Numbered from the stretch's first letter, positions 8,378-18,012 are shown. The stretch: DNA of 64,000 nucleotides from Halorubrum sp. CSM-61 (GCF_003781945.1 NZ_RJJW01000002.1:15-64014), one strand, 5' to 3'. Made by a program: numbers and translations. The notes: a model not told the origin generated them from the letters alone.

Positions 8378-9589
8378 ATGATCAGCCTCTCCGACGTTCG
8401 CGAGGCGCGCGAGCGCGTCGGCGACGCCGCCCGCCACACCCCCTTAGAGCGGTCGCGGACCTTCTCCGAGATGAGCGGCGCGGACGTCCACCTCAAGCTG
8501 GAGAACTTCCAGCGCACCGGCGCGTTCAAGATCCGCGGGGCGATGAACCGGATCGCGACGCTCTCCGAGAGCGAGCGCGAGGCCGGCGTGGTCACCGCGA
8601 GCGCGGGCAACCACGCACAGGGCGTCGCCCTCGCGGCCGACCGCGCGGGCGTCGACGCCACCGTCGTGATGCCGAAGTTCGCGCCCGTCTCCAAGGTGAA
8701 GGCCACCCGCGGGTACGGCGCCAGCGTCCGTCTGGAGGGCGTCGACTACGACGAGGCGCAGGCGTACGCTCACGAGCTGGAACGCGAGGAGGGCCGGACC
8801 TACGTCCACGCGTTCGACGACCCCCTGGTGATGGCCGGGCAGGGGACGCTCGGCTTGGAGATCGTCGACGACTGCCCCGATCTCGACACGGTCGTCGTCC
8901 CGATCGGCGGCGGCGGGCTCATCTCGGGCGTCGCGGTCGCGATCAAAGAACAGCTCCCGGACGTGCGGGTCGTCGGGGTGCAGGCCGAGGGCGCGGCCTC
9001 GGCCGGCGAGTCGCTGAAGAAGGGCGAGGTCCACGAGATCGACAGCGTCGACACGATCGCCGACGGGATCGCCACCCGGTCGATCGGCCAGCAGACCCTC
9101 GAAGTCATGGCGGAGTACGTCGACGAGGTCGTCACGGTCGACGACCGCGAGATCGCCTTAGCGCTCACGCTCCTCTTGGAGCGGTCGAAGACCCTCGTGG
9201 AGGGGGCCGGCGCGGTCGCGCTCGCGGCCGTCCTTTCGCAGGCGTTCGAGTACGACGACGAGGAGACGATCGTCGCCGCGCTCTGCGGCGGCAACATCGA
9301 CCTCAACCGCCTCGGCACCGTGATCCGGCGCGGACTGGTCCAGATGGGCCGGTACCTCAAGATCACGATCGACCTGAAGGACCGCCCGGGGGAGCTGGAG
9401 CGGGTCTCCAGCATCGTCGCGCGCACCGGCGCGAACGTGTACGCGGTCCACCACGACCGGACTTCGCGGGACGTGGCCGTCAACGCCGCGGAACTGGAAC
9501 TGGAACTGGAGACCGACGACGCCGAGCACGCCGCCGACATCGTCGATGCCCTCGAAGCCGACGGGTACGTGGTCGAGATCCTCTCGTGA
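8378..9589 (+). CDS. ilvA: Threonine ammonia-lyase (threonine deaminase)
   Basis: This 403-residue PLP enzyme turns threonine into 2-oxobutanoate for isoleucine synthesis. The PLP lysine is in FQRTGAFKIRGAMN (~residues 46-59). The glycine-rich phosphate loop is IGGGGLISG, and SAGNHAQG is present. A C-terminal ACT domain (~325-403, beginning LKITIDLKDRPGEL) marks the allosterically controlled form. ATG 8378 fits the family's usual beginning. The next features downstream are non-coding repeats, so the gene is probably transcribed alone. Confidence 0.95.
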   Translation: MISLSDVREARERVGDAARHTPLERSRTFSEMSGADVHLKLENFQRTGAFKIRGAMNRIATLSESEREAGVVTASAGNHAQGVALAADRAGVDATVVMPKFAPVSKVKATRGYGASVRLEGVDYDEAQAYAHELEREEGRTYVHAFDDPLVMAGQGTLGLEIVDDCPDLDTVVVPIGGGGLISGVAVAIKEQLPDVRVVGVQAEGAASAGESLKKGEVHEIDSVDTIADGIATRSIGQQTLEVMAEYVDEVVTVDDREIALALTLLLERSKTLVEGAGAVALAAVLSQAFEYDDEETIVAALCGGNIDLNRLGTVIRRGLVQMGRYLKITIDLKDRPGELERVSSIVARTGANVYAVHHDRTSRDVAVNAAELELELETDDAEHAADIVDALEADGYVVEILS

Positions 9590-9602
9590 ACTCCGACGAC
9601 TA

Positions 9603-10057
9603 CTTATAAACATATGTGCGGTGGCGCGTGCCTCTGAGCGCCCCTCTGGGCGCGAGGAGCACGCGCGAGGGACGCCGCGAGCGCTTTTAAGCGCGAGCGG
9701 CGAGGCTGGGGAGGTGTGAGGTGCTGTGCGGCGCGGTCGGGGTGGGACTCAAAGGGGCAGCCGGCGAGGGCGACGCTCGACGACGTAAGCACCGCAACGA
9801 GGGAGCGAACAGCGTGAGCGACCGAGTGAGGAGCACAGCGAGTCGCGCGAGTCGTCGCCGGTGGGGCTTTGGAGGTGTTCACCGCGTGGTTGACGACGTG
9901 TGAACAGTTGACAGCAGCCACTTATAAGCGAGCGGCTGGGGCTTTGGAGGTGTTCACCGCGTGGTTGACGACGTGTGAACAGTTGACAGCAGCCACTTAT
10001 AAGCGAGCGGCTGGGGCTTTGGACGTGTTCACCGCAACATCGGCGATCACTTATAAA
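9603..10057 (+). repeat. Dispersed structured element A (non-coding, multicopy)
   Basis: This is one of six related elements in the window. It runs from a CTTATAAA box (9603) to another (10050-10057). In order it contains GCGGTGGCGCG; a hairpin around GAGGAGCACGCG; a second hairpin (9674-9701, GCCGC/GCGGC with internal GA/GA); the invariant core with GACTCAAAGGGGCAG (9746-9760); a variable arm; and the tail GGGGCTTTGGAGGTGTTCAC, here repeated in tandem. It fills the gap between the converging ilvA and zinc-ribbon genes. Reading frames inside give only low-complexity peptides. A structured RNA or a mobile repeat is inferred. Confidence 0.85.
9863..10034 (+). repeat. 75-bp tandem repeat of the element tail
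   Basis: Two complete, nearly identical 75-base units (9863-9937 and 9938-10012) and a third partial copy (from 10013) each begin GGGGCTTTGGA(G/C)GTGTTCACCGC. The complete units contain a GTTCAC/GTGAAC inverted repeat and end with a CTTATAAGCGA box. The tail of the dispersed element was thus amplified locally, and each unit brings its own TATA-like box. Confidence 0.95.
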
Positions 10058-10098
10058 CAGCCGAGCGCAAAATCACCCGCCTATCGACGCTAAAGCCG

Positions 10099-10236
10099 CT
10101 ACTCGTCGTCGAAGTCCTCCTCGCTGGCCGGGGTCGTACAGACCGGGCAGCCGGTGGCGAGGATCGTCTCCCGCATCTCGTCGTTGACCTCGATGGTCTG
10201 CATGCAGTCCGAGCAGGTGAATTGAACGGTGGGCAA
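10099..10236 (-). CDS. Small zinc-ribbon protein (45 aa)
   Basis: From TTG 10236 this encodes a 45-residue protein with two Cys pairs (CSDC near residue 8, CPVC near residue 30), which should bind one zinc. I chose the rare TTG start because a TATA-like box (TTTATATCG on the minus strand, 10271-10279) predicts transcription from ~10248, and the protein then begins MPTVQFTCSDC like its paralogue at 18680-18832. Both share the TIEVNDEMRETILATGC pattern. The function of this haloarchaeal family is unknown. Confidence 0.75.
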   Translation of the reverse strand: MPTVQFTCSDCMQTIEVNDEMRETILATGCPVCTTPASEEDFDDE

Positions 10237-10373
10237 CGCTTTCCCTCTGGTTGTCGGGGACGGCGTCGGCCGATATAAATGACCGGCTTCCGTGTCGGGA
10301 CCTGAAAATCCCGCGTCGGGATCGAGAGGAACCGCGGCGCTCGCGTCCGAGAGCTCCCAGACCGACCCGTCTC

Positions 10374-11129
10374 TCAGTCCGTCCGCGGGACCGCGTACGC
10401 CCCCAGCGCGAGGAACGCGACGGCGAGGCCCGACAGCACCGCCAGATCGCCGACCCACGGCCCCGGCTCGTAGACGATCGCTCGCGTCCCCCGCGCGAAG
10501 TACGTCAGCGGCGAGGCGGCGACGGCCGGCAGGAACCACTCCGGCAGCATCTCGGGCGAGACGAACGTCTCGGAGAGGAACAGCAGGGGGAGCGCGACCG
10601 TGTTGCTTGCCGCGATCACGCCGTCCTGCGAGTCCGAGAGCGCGCCGAGTAACGCGCCGAGCCCGCAAAAGAGCGCGACAGCGACCGCGACGAAGACGGG
10701 GAGCGCCGCGAGCGCGGGCGATATCACGAGCTCCGCGTCAGTCACGACCACGACGAGCCCGAGGATGAGCAGGCTCGCCGCGCCGATGATCGCGACGTTG
10801 ACCAGCGTGTGTGCCAGCAGCCACTCGGCGCGCGAGAGCGGGGTCGTCGCCAGCTTCTCGAACCGACCCCCGTCGCGGTGGCGAGCGATCTCGGAGCCGA
10901 CGCGCGACAGCGGCGTAAAGAGCACGACGACCGCGAGGTAGCCGGGGACGTAGTAGCCGGCCGGCTCCGCGAACAGCCCGCCGCCGGTCGGTTGCGTCTG
11001 AACCAGCGCGCCGAAGATCACGACGAGGATCACGGGGAAGAAGAAGGTGAAGAACACCGCCGTCCGCCGGCGGAGGAACGACCGCGACGCCGCGCTCGCC
11101 TCGGTCGCGATCCGCCCGAACCGGCTCAT
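10374..11129 (-). CDS. ABC-2-type transporter permease
   Basis: This 251-residue membrane protein has six hydrophobic segments. The first (TAVFFTFFFPVILVVIFGAL) follows a basic N-terminus, as in ABC-2 exporters of the NodJ/DrrB type. SPLTYFARGTR near the C-terminus is a usual ABC-2 feature. It overlaps the ATPase gene by four bases (start 11129, ATPase stop 11126), showing translational coupling and a two-gene exporter. The cargo may be a drug, lipid or polysaccharide. Confidence 0.9.
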   Translation of the reverse strand: MSRFGRIATEASAASRSFLRRRTAVFFTFFFPVILVVIFGALVQTQPTGGGLFAEPAGYYVPGYLAVVVLFTPLSRVGSEIARHRDGGRFEKLATTPLSRAEWLLAHTLVNVAIIGAASLLILGLVVVVTDAELVISPALAALPVFVAVAVALFCGLGALLGALSDSQDGVIAASNTVALPLLFLSETFVSPEMLPEWFLPAVAASPLTYFARGTRAIVYEPGPWVGDLAVLSGLAVAFLALGAYAVPRTD

Positions 11130-12208
11130 CGGTCGCCCCCGTCGGGGCTCTCCTCATCGACCGCCCCCGACCGCGGCGAATACTCTTCGCCCGTGAGCCG
11201 GAGGTACACGTCCTCGAGCGAGGGCTCGGACCACGCGAGCGACTCGAAGGCGATCCCGGCCGCCTCCAGCGCGTCGACCGCGTCGCCGATCCCCTCGGGT
11301 CGGACGCCCGCGATCCGGAGGCCCGCGCGGGTGGACTCGACTGCAGACGAGGACGCGCCCGCGACCCCCTCTGAGATCGTCCCCCGAAGCGCCTCCCGAA
11401 CCGCCTCGGCGTCCGCCTCGGACGCGGGCCCGTCGAGCGTGACGTCCAAGCTCGGCTCGCCCCCGTGCTCGGCGACCAGCTCGTCGGGGGCGCCGACCGC
11501 GACGACCGCGCCGTCCCGGAGGAGCGCGACGCGGTCGGCCAGCCGCTCGACCTCGTCCATCGCGTGGCTCGTGAGGAAGACGGTGGTCCCGTCGTCGGCG
11601 AGCCGCTCGATCAGCCGGTGGATCGACCGCCGGCCGGCCGGGTCGATCCCCGTGGTCGGCTCGTCCAAAAAAAGGAGATCGGGGTCGTTGACGACCGCGG
11701 TGGCGACGCAGGTCCGGCGCTTCTGTCCGCCCGAGAGCGTCTCGTACCACGCGTCGGCGTCGTCGGCCATCCCCACGTCCCGGAGGACGGAGTCGGTGTC
11801 GCGCGCCGCGTCGTACAGCCCGCCGTAGTAGTCGACCAGCTCGGAGGCCGTGAGCCGCTCCGGCGGGTCGAACGACTGCGGGAGCAGCCCGATGCGCTGC
11901 GGGGCGACCTCTCGCGGCGGGGCGCCGAACACCCGCAGGTCGCCCTCGGCCTCGGTCGTCCCCGTCAGCGCGCGGACCAAGGTCGTCTTCCCCGCGCCGT
12001 TGGGACCGATGAGCCCGAACACCTCGCCGGGCTCGACCCGGAGGTCGACGCCGTCGAGCGCGACGACCTCGCCGTACGTCTTGCGGACGCCCTCGCCGAC
12101 GACGACCGGGGAGGAGTCGGTGGCGGCGTCGGAACCGGCGGCGTCGGCGTCGCGGTCCGGGTCCCCGTCCTCGGCCGCGGACGTCGACGCGGCCGCACTC
12201 TCGTTCAT
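11126..12208 (-). CDS. ABC transporter ATP-binding protein
   Basis: This 360-residue ATPase subunit powers the permease encoded next. It has Walker A GPNGAGKTTL, signature LSGGQKRR, Walker B LLFLDEPTTG and the H-loop TSHAMDEVE. The ATPase domain fills ~35-250. The remaining ~110 residues form the C-terminal domain often seen in ABC-2 exporters (DrrA/CcmA type). The first ~35 residues are acidic and low in complexity. It is the leading gene of the pair. Confidence 0.93.
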   Translation of the reverse strand: MNESAAASTSAAEDGDPDRDADAAGSDAATDSSPVVVGEGVRKTYGEVVALDGVDLRVEPGEVFGLIGPNGAGKTTLVRALTGTTEAEGDLRVFGAPPREVAPQRIGLLPQSFDPPERLTASELVDYYGGLYDAARDTDSVLRDVGMADDADAWYETLSGGQKRRTCVATAVVNDPDLLFLDEPTTGIDPAGRRSIHRLIERLADDGTTVFLTSHAMDEVERLADRVALLRDGAVVAVGAPDELVAEHGGEPSLDVTLDGPASEADAEAVREALRGTISEGVAGASSSAVESTRAGLRIAGVRPEGIGDAVDALEAAGIAFESLAWSEPSLEDVYLRLTGEEYSPRSGAVDEESPDGGDR

Positions 12209-12342
12209 GTGAACGCGTCGGGATGCCGCGCGCGTAAGGGTTGCTCTTCCGAGCGGGGCGGGTCGACGAGAGAAGCCGGGGCGTAGGGCCGCGATCGCCC
12301 CGGTCCGTTACGCATAAGCGACGGCGAGCCGACCCACGGCGT

Positions 12343-15024
12343 ATGCACTACCACGAGGCGGCGGCGTTCCTCTTCGACCTCCGCCGCTTCTCGGTGAAGC
12401 CGGGGACCGAGCGCGTGGCGGCCCTCCTCGACCATCTCGGGAACCCGGAAGAAGACGTGTCGTTCGTGCAGGTCGCCGGCTCGAACGGGAAGGGGAGCAC
12501 CGCGCGCATGACCGAGTCGGTCCTGCGCGAGGCCGGGCTCTCGGTCGGCCTCTACACATCCCCGCACCTCTCCGCGCTCGCCGAGCGGATCCGGGTCGAC
12601 GGGCTGGCGATGACCGAGGCGGCGATCGCCGACTTCGTCGAAGAAGCGAAACCGTGGCTCGTCGAGCGCGCCGCGGCCGGCGAACCGCTCACCTTCTTCG
12701 AGGTCGTGACGGCGATGGCGATCCACGACTTCGCGCGCCGCGAGGTCGACGTGGCGGTCTTGGAGGTCGGGCTCGGCGGCGAGTACGACGCCACCAGCGC
12801 GGTCGACCCCGTCGCGACCGCGGTCACCAACGTCTCGCTCGAACACACCGCGGTCCTCGGCGACACGATCGCGGAGATCGCCCGCACCAAAGCGCGGATC
12901 GCCGGCGCGGGCGCGCCCCTCGTCACCGCCTGCGAGGGCGAGGCGCTCTCGGTCGTCCGCGAGGTCGCCGACGACGCGGGCGCCCCGGTCGCGACGGTCG
13001 CGAGGGCGGGCGAGGGCGGGGACGCGGACGGGAACGACGAGGCCGACCCCGCCCTCTCCGTCGCCTACGAGGGGCGCGTGAGCCCGACCGACGCCGAGGT
13101 GACGCTGTCCGGCGAGGTGACCGGGACCTACCGGATCCCCCTCGTCGGCGGCCATCAGGCGACGAACGCGGGGATCGCGGTCGCGCTCGCCCGGCGCACC
13201 GTGGCCGCCCTCGGGGGCAGATCCGGCGGTTCCTCCCCCGCCCTCCCCGACGCCGCGGTCCGCGACGGCCTCGCGCGGGCGACGTGGCCCGGCCGGTTCG
13301 AGGTCGTCGACACCGCCCCGCTGACGGTGCTCGACGGCGCGCACAACCCGGCCGCCTGCCGGACCCTCGCGGGGACCCTCGCCGAGTACGACTACGACGA
13401 CCTCCACCTCGTGTACGGCGCGATGCACGACAAGGACCACGCGAGCGCCGCGAGCGCGCTCCCCGACGCCGCCTCGGCGGTCACCTGTCGCCCCGACCTC
13501 GACCGCGCGGAGGACCCCGAGGTGTTGGCCGCCGCGCTCCGGACCGCCGGCGTCGACGGCGTGACCGCCGGCGGCGACGTGGCCGCCGCCCTCGAGACCG
13601 CGGTCGAGCGCGCCGGCCCCGACGACTGCGTGCTGCTCGTCGGCTCGCTGTTCGCGGTCGCGGAGGCGCGCGCGGCGCGCATGCGGACCGTGACGCCGCG
13701 GTCGGTCGGGGGAGGGAACGACCCGGCCGCGAAGGCGGCCCGCGCGCTCGACGCCGGGGGAGTGCCGCCGGACGAGATCGAATCCGGCGCGAACCGACGG
13801 CGACGCGACGGGATCGACCACCGCGTCCTCTCCCTCCGGCTCCGCGGCGACCGGGCGGAGCGGATCGCCGCCGCCCTCCGCGGAGTCGGCGGCGCCGCCG
13901 CGATCGGCGGGCTCGGCGCCGGCGAGGGGCGCGTTCCGGGCGGCGAGCGCGTGCCGGTCACGCTCGCGGGGACGGTGGCCGAGTACCGCGAGCTGCTCGA
14001 CCGGCTCCGCGAGCGCGAGGGGGAGGGGTTCGACGGGATCGCGGACGACATCGCCGACCGGCTCGGGATCGGCGGTTCCGACGGCGGCGCTGTCGGCGAC
14101 GACGACTCCGACGCCGACGATTCCGCCCCCGACGACTACCCCTGGACCGACGGCACCGCGGTCATGGGCGTGCTCAACGTCACGCCCGACTCGTTCCACG
14201 ACGGGGGACGACACGCCGGTCTCGACGACGCGGTCGCGGGCGTCGAGCGGATGGTCGAGGCGGGCGTCGACGTCGTCGACGTGGGCGGCGAGTCGACGCG
14301 ACCGGGCGCCGAGCCCGTCCCGGTCGACGAGGAGATCGACCGGGTGGTTCCGACCATCGATGCGATCCGGTCGGTGCCGGCGGTCGCCGACGGCGACGTG
14401 CTGGTCTCGGTCGACACGCGGAAGCCGGCGGTCGCGGCGGCGGCGCTGGAGGCGGGCGCCGACGTCATCAACGACGTGACCGGGCTGGCGGACCCGGAGA
14501 TGCGCGAGGTCGTCGCCGACGCCGGCTGCCCGGTCGTGGTGATGCACAGCCTCGACGCCCCGGTCGACCCAACGAACGACCCCGAGTACGACGACGCCGT
14601 CGACGACGTGATCGCGGCGCTCCGCGAGCGGCTCGCGCTGGCCGAGACCGCCGGGATCGACCGCGAGAAGGTGATCGTCGACCCGGGGATCGGCTTCGGC
14701 AAGTCGGCCGCCGAGGCGTTCGAACTGATCGACCGCGCCGGGGAGTTCGACGCGCTCGACTGCCCGGTGCTGATCGGGCACTCCCACAAGTCGATGTACG
14801 GCGCGGTCGACCGAGGGCCGGAGGACCGCGAGCACGCCACCGTCGCCGCGACCGCGCTCGCCGCCGATCGGGGGGCGGACATCGTCCGAGTCCACGACGT
14901 CGCCGAGAACCGCGCCGCGGTCGACGTCGCGGCCGCGGTGAACGGGTCCCTGCGCGGGGGCGGGGAGCGAGGGGTCAGGGAGGGCCCCGAAGACGACGCC
15001 GAGGGGAACGGCCCCGCGGAATGA
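12343..15024 (+). CDS. folCP: Bifunctional FolC-FolP: folylpolyglutamate synthase / dihydropteroate synthase
   Basis: This 893-residue fusion unites two steps of folate synthesis. The FolC/Mur-ligase-type part (~1-445) has the P-loop AGSNGKGSTA at ~44-53 and EVGLGGEYDATS. A middle section (~450-600) contains a small alpha/beta stretch and an acidic linker. The dihydropteroate synthase part (~603-890) has GVLNVTPDSFHDGG, ESTRPGA and GIGFGKS, the pterin and substrate loops of a TIM barrel. Such FolCP fusions are known from Haloferax. ATG 12343 gives the conserved MHYHEAAAFLF beginning. A DHH-family gene follows after 36 bases. Confidence 0.95.
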   Translation: MHYHEAAAFLFDLRRFSVKPGTERVAALLDHLGNPEEDVSFVQVAGSNGKGSTARMTESVLREAGLSVGLYTSPHLSALAERIRVDGLAMTEAAIADFVEEAKPWLVERAAAGEPLTFFEVVTAMAIHDFARREVDVAVLEVGLGGEYDATSAVDPVATAVTNVSLEHTAVLGDTIAEIARTKARIAGAGAPLVTACEGEALSVVREVADDAGAPVATVARAGEGGDADGNDEADPALSVAYEGRVSPTDAEVTLSGEVTGTYRIPLVGGHQATNAGIAVALARRTVAALGGRSGGSSPALPDAAVRDGLARATWPGRFEVVDTAPLTVLDGAHNPAACRTLAGTLAEYDYDDLHLVYGAMHDKDHASAASALPDAASAVTCRPDLDRAEDPEVLAAALRTAGVDGVTAGGDVAAALETAVERAGPDDCVLLVGSLFAVAEARAARMRTVTPRSVGGGNDPAAKAARALDAGGVPPDEIESGANRRRRDGIDHRVLSLRLRGDRAERIAAALRGVGGAAAIGGLGAGEGRVPGGERVPVTLAGTVAEYRELLDRLREREGEGFDGIADDIADRLGIGGSDGGAVGDDDSDADDSAPDDYPWTDGTAVMGVLNVTPDSFHDGGRHAGLDDAVAGVERMVEAGVDVVDVGGESTRPGAEPVPVDEEIDRVVPTIDAIRSVPAVADGDVLVSVDTRKPAVAAAALEAGADVINDVTGLADPEMREVVADAGCPVVVMHSLDAPVDPTNDPEYDDAVDDVIAALRERLALAETAGIDREKVIVDPGIGFGKSAAEAFELIDRAGEFDALDCPVLIGHSHKSMYGAVDRGPEDREHATVAATALAADRGADIVRVHDVAENRAAVDVAAAVNGSLRGGGERGVREGPEDDAEGNGPAE

Positions 15025-15060
15025 CGGCAGCGTTTTGCGTCGCGGACCCCTCTCGCCGGT

Positions 15061-16497
15061 ATGGCCCGGCGTCTGCTGCTCGGCTGTAGCGCGGTCGGGA
15101 ACACGCTCGTCGAGCGCACCCGCGAGGAGCGCGGCGAGCTCGTCGCGATCACCGACGACACCGGGTGGGTCTCGACCCTGCGCGACCGCAACGTCGCCAC
15201 CGTGGAGGCCGATCCGACCGACCCCGCGACGTACCCCGACAGCGCCGCTGTCGTGCTGGTCGCGAGCGACGACCCAGCGCGGAACGTCGCCGCCGCGGAG
15301 GCCGCGCGGCGCCGCTACCCGGACGCGATGATCGTCGCGCACGTCGGCACGAACCCGACCGCGGCCCAGCAGGAGGCGCTGGAGGCGGTCGCCGACCGCG
15401 TCGTCGACCCCGTCGAGGCCGTCGTCTCCCGGGTCCGCGAGGCGACCGGCGTCGACGCCGACGAGGAGCCGGTCCGGCTGCTGCGAGCGCTCCGGAACCT
15501 CTCCGGCCCCCTCCTCGTCGTCGCGCACGACAACCCCGACCCCGACGCCATCGCGAGCGCGATCGGGCTGGCGCGGGTCGCCGAAGAGGTCGGCGTCCCC
15601 GCCGACGCCTGTTACGGCGGCGAGATCGCCCATCAGGAGAACCGCGCGATGGTGAACCTGCTGGACCTCTCGTTGCGGACCTTCGACGACATCGACCTCG
15701 ACGACTACGACGGGGTCGCCCTGGTCGACCACTCCCGCGCCGGGATCAACGACAGCCTTCCCGAGGGGTATCCGGTCACTATCGTCGTCGACCACCACCC
15801 GCCGCGGGGGCCCGTCGCCGGGGAGTTCGTCGACATCCGGCCGGACGCGGGCGCGACGAGCACGCTGATCGAGGAGTACCTCTCGCGGCTCGGGGTCGAG
15901 CCGGACCGGGGGCTCGCGACCGCGCTGTTGTACGGGATCCGGATCGACACGAAGGACTTCACGCGGTCGACCTCGATCCCGGACTTCGAGGCGGCCGCGT
16001 CGCTGTCGACCTACGCCGACGAGTCGACGCTCGAGCGCGTCGAGAGCCCGAGCGTGAGCCCGGAGACGCTCCGCGTGCTCGCGCGCGCCATCGAGGGACG
16101 CGACGTCCGCGGCTCGACCGTCGCCTCCTGCGTCGGCGAGATCGCCGACCGGGACGCCCTCGCGCAGGCGGCCGATCGTCTCCTCGATCTGGAGGGGATC
16201 GCGGTGACGTTCGTGTTCGGCTACACGGACGGAGTGATCTACGGGTCCGCGCGGGCGCGCAGCGCGGACCTCGACGTTGGGGAACTGCTCCGCGACGCGC
16301 TCGATCCGGTGGGCTCCGCCGGCGGCCACGCGACCATGGCCGGCGCGCAGGTCCCGCTCGGCATCCTCCAAGAGGTCTCGGACGAGGAGTCGCTCGAAGA
16401 CGTCGTCGAGGCGTTCGTCGCCGGGCGCTTCTTCGAGGCGCTCGACGACGCCCCCTCGCCGCCGACGGGCGGGCTGCCGGAGTTCCCGACCGACTGA
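15061..16497 (+). CDS. DHH-family phosphoesterase with N-terminal Rossmann-like domain
   Basis: This 478-residue protein has two parts. Residues 1-~135 resemble a TrkA-N/Rossmann fold (LLLGCSAVGNTL, then alternating strands). Residues ~150-470 form a DHH/DHHA1 phosphoesterase with AHDNPDPDA (~156-164), VDHHPP (~244-249) and GGHATMAG (~421-428). DHH enzymes cleave small nucleotides such as pApA or cyclic di-AMP products, but the substrate of this archaeal combination is not established. It lies 36 bases after folCP and is probably cotranscribed. Confidence 0.88.
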   Translation: MARRLLLGCSAVGNTLVERTREERGELVAITDDTGWVSTLRDRNVATVEADPTDPATYPDSAAVVLVASDDPARNVAAAEAARRRYPDAMIVAHVGTNPTAAQQEALEAVADRVVDPVEAVVSRVREATGVDADEEPVRLLRALRNLSGPLLVVAHDNPDPDAIASAIGLARVAEEVGVPADACYGGEIAHQENRAMVNLLDLSLRTFDDIDLDDYDGVALVDHSRAGINDSLPEGYPVTIVVDHHPPRGPVAGEFVDIRPDAGATSTLIEEYLSRLGVEPDRGLATALLYGIRIDTKDFTRSTSIPDFEAAASLSTYADESTLERVESPSVSPETLRVLARAIEGRDVRGSTVASCVGEIADRDALAQAADRLLDLEGIAVTFVFGYTDGVIYGSARARSADLDVGELLRDALDPVGSAGGHATMAGAQVPLGILQEVSDEESLEDVVEAFVAGRFFEALDDAPSPPTGGLPEFPTD

Positions 16498-16586
16498 GTC
16501 GGTGCGTCTCGGACGCGGATCCCGGTTTGCCGCCGCCAGCGTCCGAGGGCGCAACCTACATACTTCGCGACGGCGAAGCGGTATCC

Positions 16587-17657
16587 ATGACCGACGACAC
16601 CGTCGAACACCGCCGACTGATGATCGCCGGCACGGGAATCGCGGGGCTCTCCGCCGCGATCTACGCCGCGCGGTCGAACAACGACCCCCTGCTCATCGAG
16701 GGCGACGAGCCGGGCGGCCAGCTCACGCTCACCACCGACGTGGAGAACTACCCCGGCTTCCCCGAGGGGATCTCCGGGCCGGAGCTGATCAACGACATGA
16801 AAGCGCAGGCGACGAAGTTCGGCGCCGAGACCCGAAACGGGGTCATCGTCGACGTCACCAAAGAGCCCGCGGGCCACTTCCGCGTCGAGCTCTCCGACGG
16901 CGACGTCTACACCGCCGACGCCTTCATCGCCGCCTCGGGCGCCAGCGCCCGCACCCTCGGCGTCCCCGGCGAGGACGAGCTGATGGGGTACGGGCTCTCG
17001 ACCTGTGCGACCTGCGACGGCGCGTTCTTCCGCGACGAGGACATGCTCGTCGTCGGCGGCGGCGACGCCGCGATGGAGGAGGCGAACTTCCTGACGAAGT
17101 TCGCGGACACCGTCTACGTCGCCCACCGGCGCGAGGAGTTCCGCGCCGAGGACGTCTGGATCGAGCGCACGATGGAGAAGGTCGAGGACGGCGAGATCGA
17201 GCTCCTCTTGAACACCGAGCTCACCGAGATCCACGGCACCCCCGAGGACGGGATCGACCGCGTGACCCTCGTCGAGCACCCGGACGGCCACCCGAAGGAG
17301 AAACTGGAGGACCCCGCCACCGCCGACGAGGTCGACGAGTACGACTTCGACGTGGGCGCCGTCTTCTTCGCCATCGGCCACACCCCGAACACGGACTTCC
17401 TGGAGGGGACCGGGATCGAGACCGACGAGGACGGCTACCTGATCACCGAGGGCGGCCGCGGCGGGAACCAGACCGCGACCGGCGTCGAGGGCCTCTTCGG
17501 CGCGGGCGACGTGGTCGACTTCCACTACCAGCAGGCGGCCACGGCCAGCGGGATGGGCGTGCAGGCCGCGCTCGACGTCGACGCGTACCTCACCGAACGC
17601 GAGCGCGCCGGCGAGCTGTACGAGCCGACCGCCGACGCCGCGGCCGCGGACGACTGA
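16587..17657 (+). CDS. trxB: Thioredoxin-disulfide reductase
   Basis: This 356-residue flavoenzyme passes electrons from a nicotinamide nucleotide to thioredoxin. It has the FAD motif GTGIAGLSAAIY (~15-26), the redox-active CATC (~141-144) just before CDGAFFRDEDM, the nucleotide motif GGGDAAMEEA, and the C-terminal GAGDVVDFHYQQAATASG flavin motif. The start ATG 16587 gives the normal length with a short N-terminal extension. Repeat element B lies immediately downstream. Confidence 0.93.
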   Translation: MTDDTVEHRRLMIAGTGIAGLSAAIYAARSNNDPLLIEGDEPGGQLTLTTDVENYPGFPEGISGPELINDMKAQATKFGAETRNGVIVDVTKEPAGHFRVELSDGDVYTADAFIAASGASARTLGVPGEDELMGYGLSTCATCDGAFFRDEDMLVVGGGDAAMEEANFLTKFADTVYVAHRREEFRAEDVWIERTMEKVEDGEIELLLNTELTEIHGTPEDGIDRVTLVEHPDGHPKEKLEDPATADEVDEYDFDVGAVFFAIGHTPNTDFLEGTGIETDEDGYLITEGGRGGNQTATGVEGLFGAGDVVDFHYQQAATASGMGVQAALDVDAYLTERERAGELYEPTADAAAADD

Positions 17658-17676
17658 GCGACACCGGTAGCGACTC

Positions 17677-17980
17677 TTTATAAACAGATTCTGCCGTCGG
17701 CGCGCGCCTCCGAGCGCCCTGATAAGGGCGCGAGGAGCGCCGCGCGAGGGACGCCGCGAGCGAAGCGAGCGGCGAGGCTGGGGAGGTATGAGGCTGCGGT
17801 TGCTGTGCGGTGCGGGGTGGGACTCAAAGGGGCAGCCGGCGAGGCGGGCGCAGGCGACGCAAGCACTGCAAGGAGCGAGCACCGCGAGCGACTGAAGCGC
17901 GCAGCGAGCGTGCGCCCGCCTCACCGGTTGGGGCTTTGGAGGTGTTCACCGCAGTGTCACCGGAGTCCTTTTATAAGCGA
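17677..17980 (+). repeat. Dispersed structured element B
   Basis: This element is bordered by TTTATAAA (17677-17684) and TTTTATAAGCGA (17969-17980). It has the same plan as A: GCGCGCCTCCGAG...GAGGAGC hairpin, GCCGC/GCGGC hairpin (17753-17773), core GACTCAAAGGGGCAG (17821-17835), variable arm, and tail GGGGCTTTGGAGGTGTTCAC once. The arm strands 17833-17852 and 17911-17930 pair at 18 of 20 positions plus one G-U. It lies between converging trxB and 18013-18480. No protein is supported. Confidence 0.85.
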
Positions 17981-18012
17981 TCGGCGAAAAACCGATTCAA
18001 ACCGACGGATTC

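Noticed and set aside
9721-9903. Short frames in the repeat elements giving GVGLKGAA-type peptides
   Set aside because: The common peptide is only the translation of the conserved RNA-like core (GGGACTCAAAGGGGCAG). Frames shift and break between copies, and no start site or codon bias is consistent.
9863-10034. 75-bp tandem repeats as a CRISPR array
   Set aside because: The units are contiguous without variable spacers and no cas genes are present in the window.
12205-16554. A 1449-codon open frame on the minus strand opposite folCP and the DHH gene
   Set aside because: It is a product of very high GC in the third codon position. The plus-strand genes have recognised domains, while this frame encodes Arg/Asp-rich low-complexity sequence.
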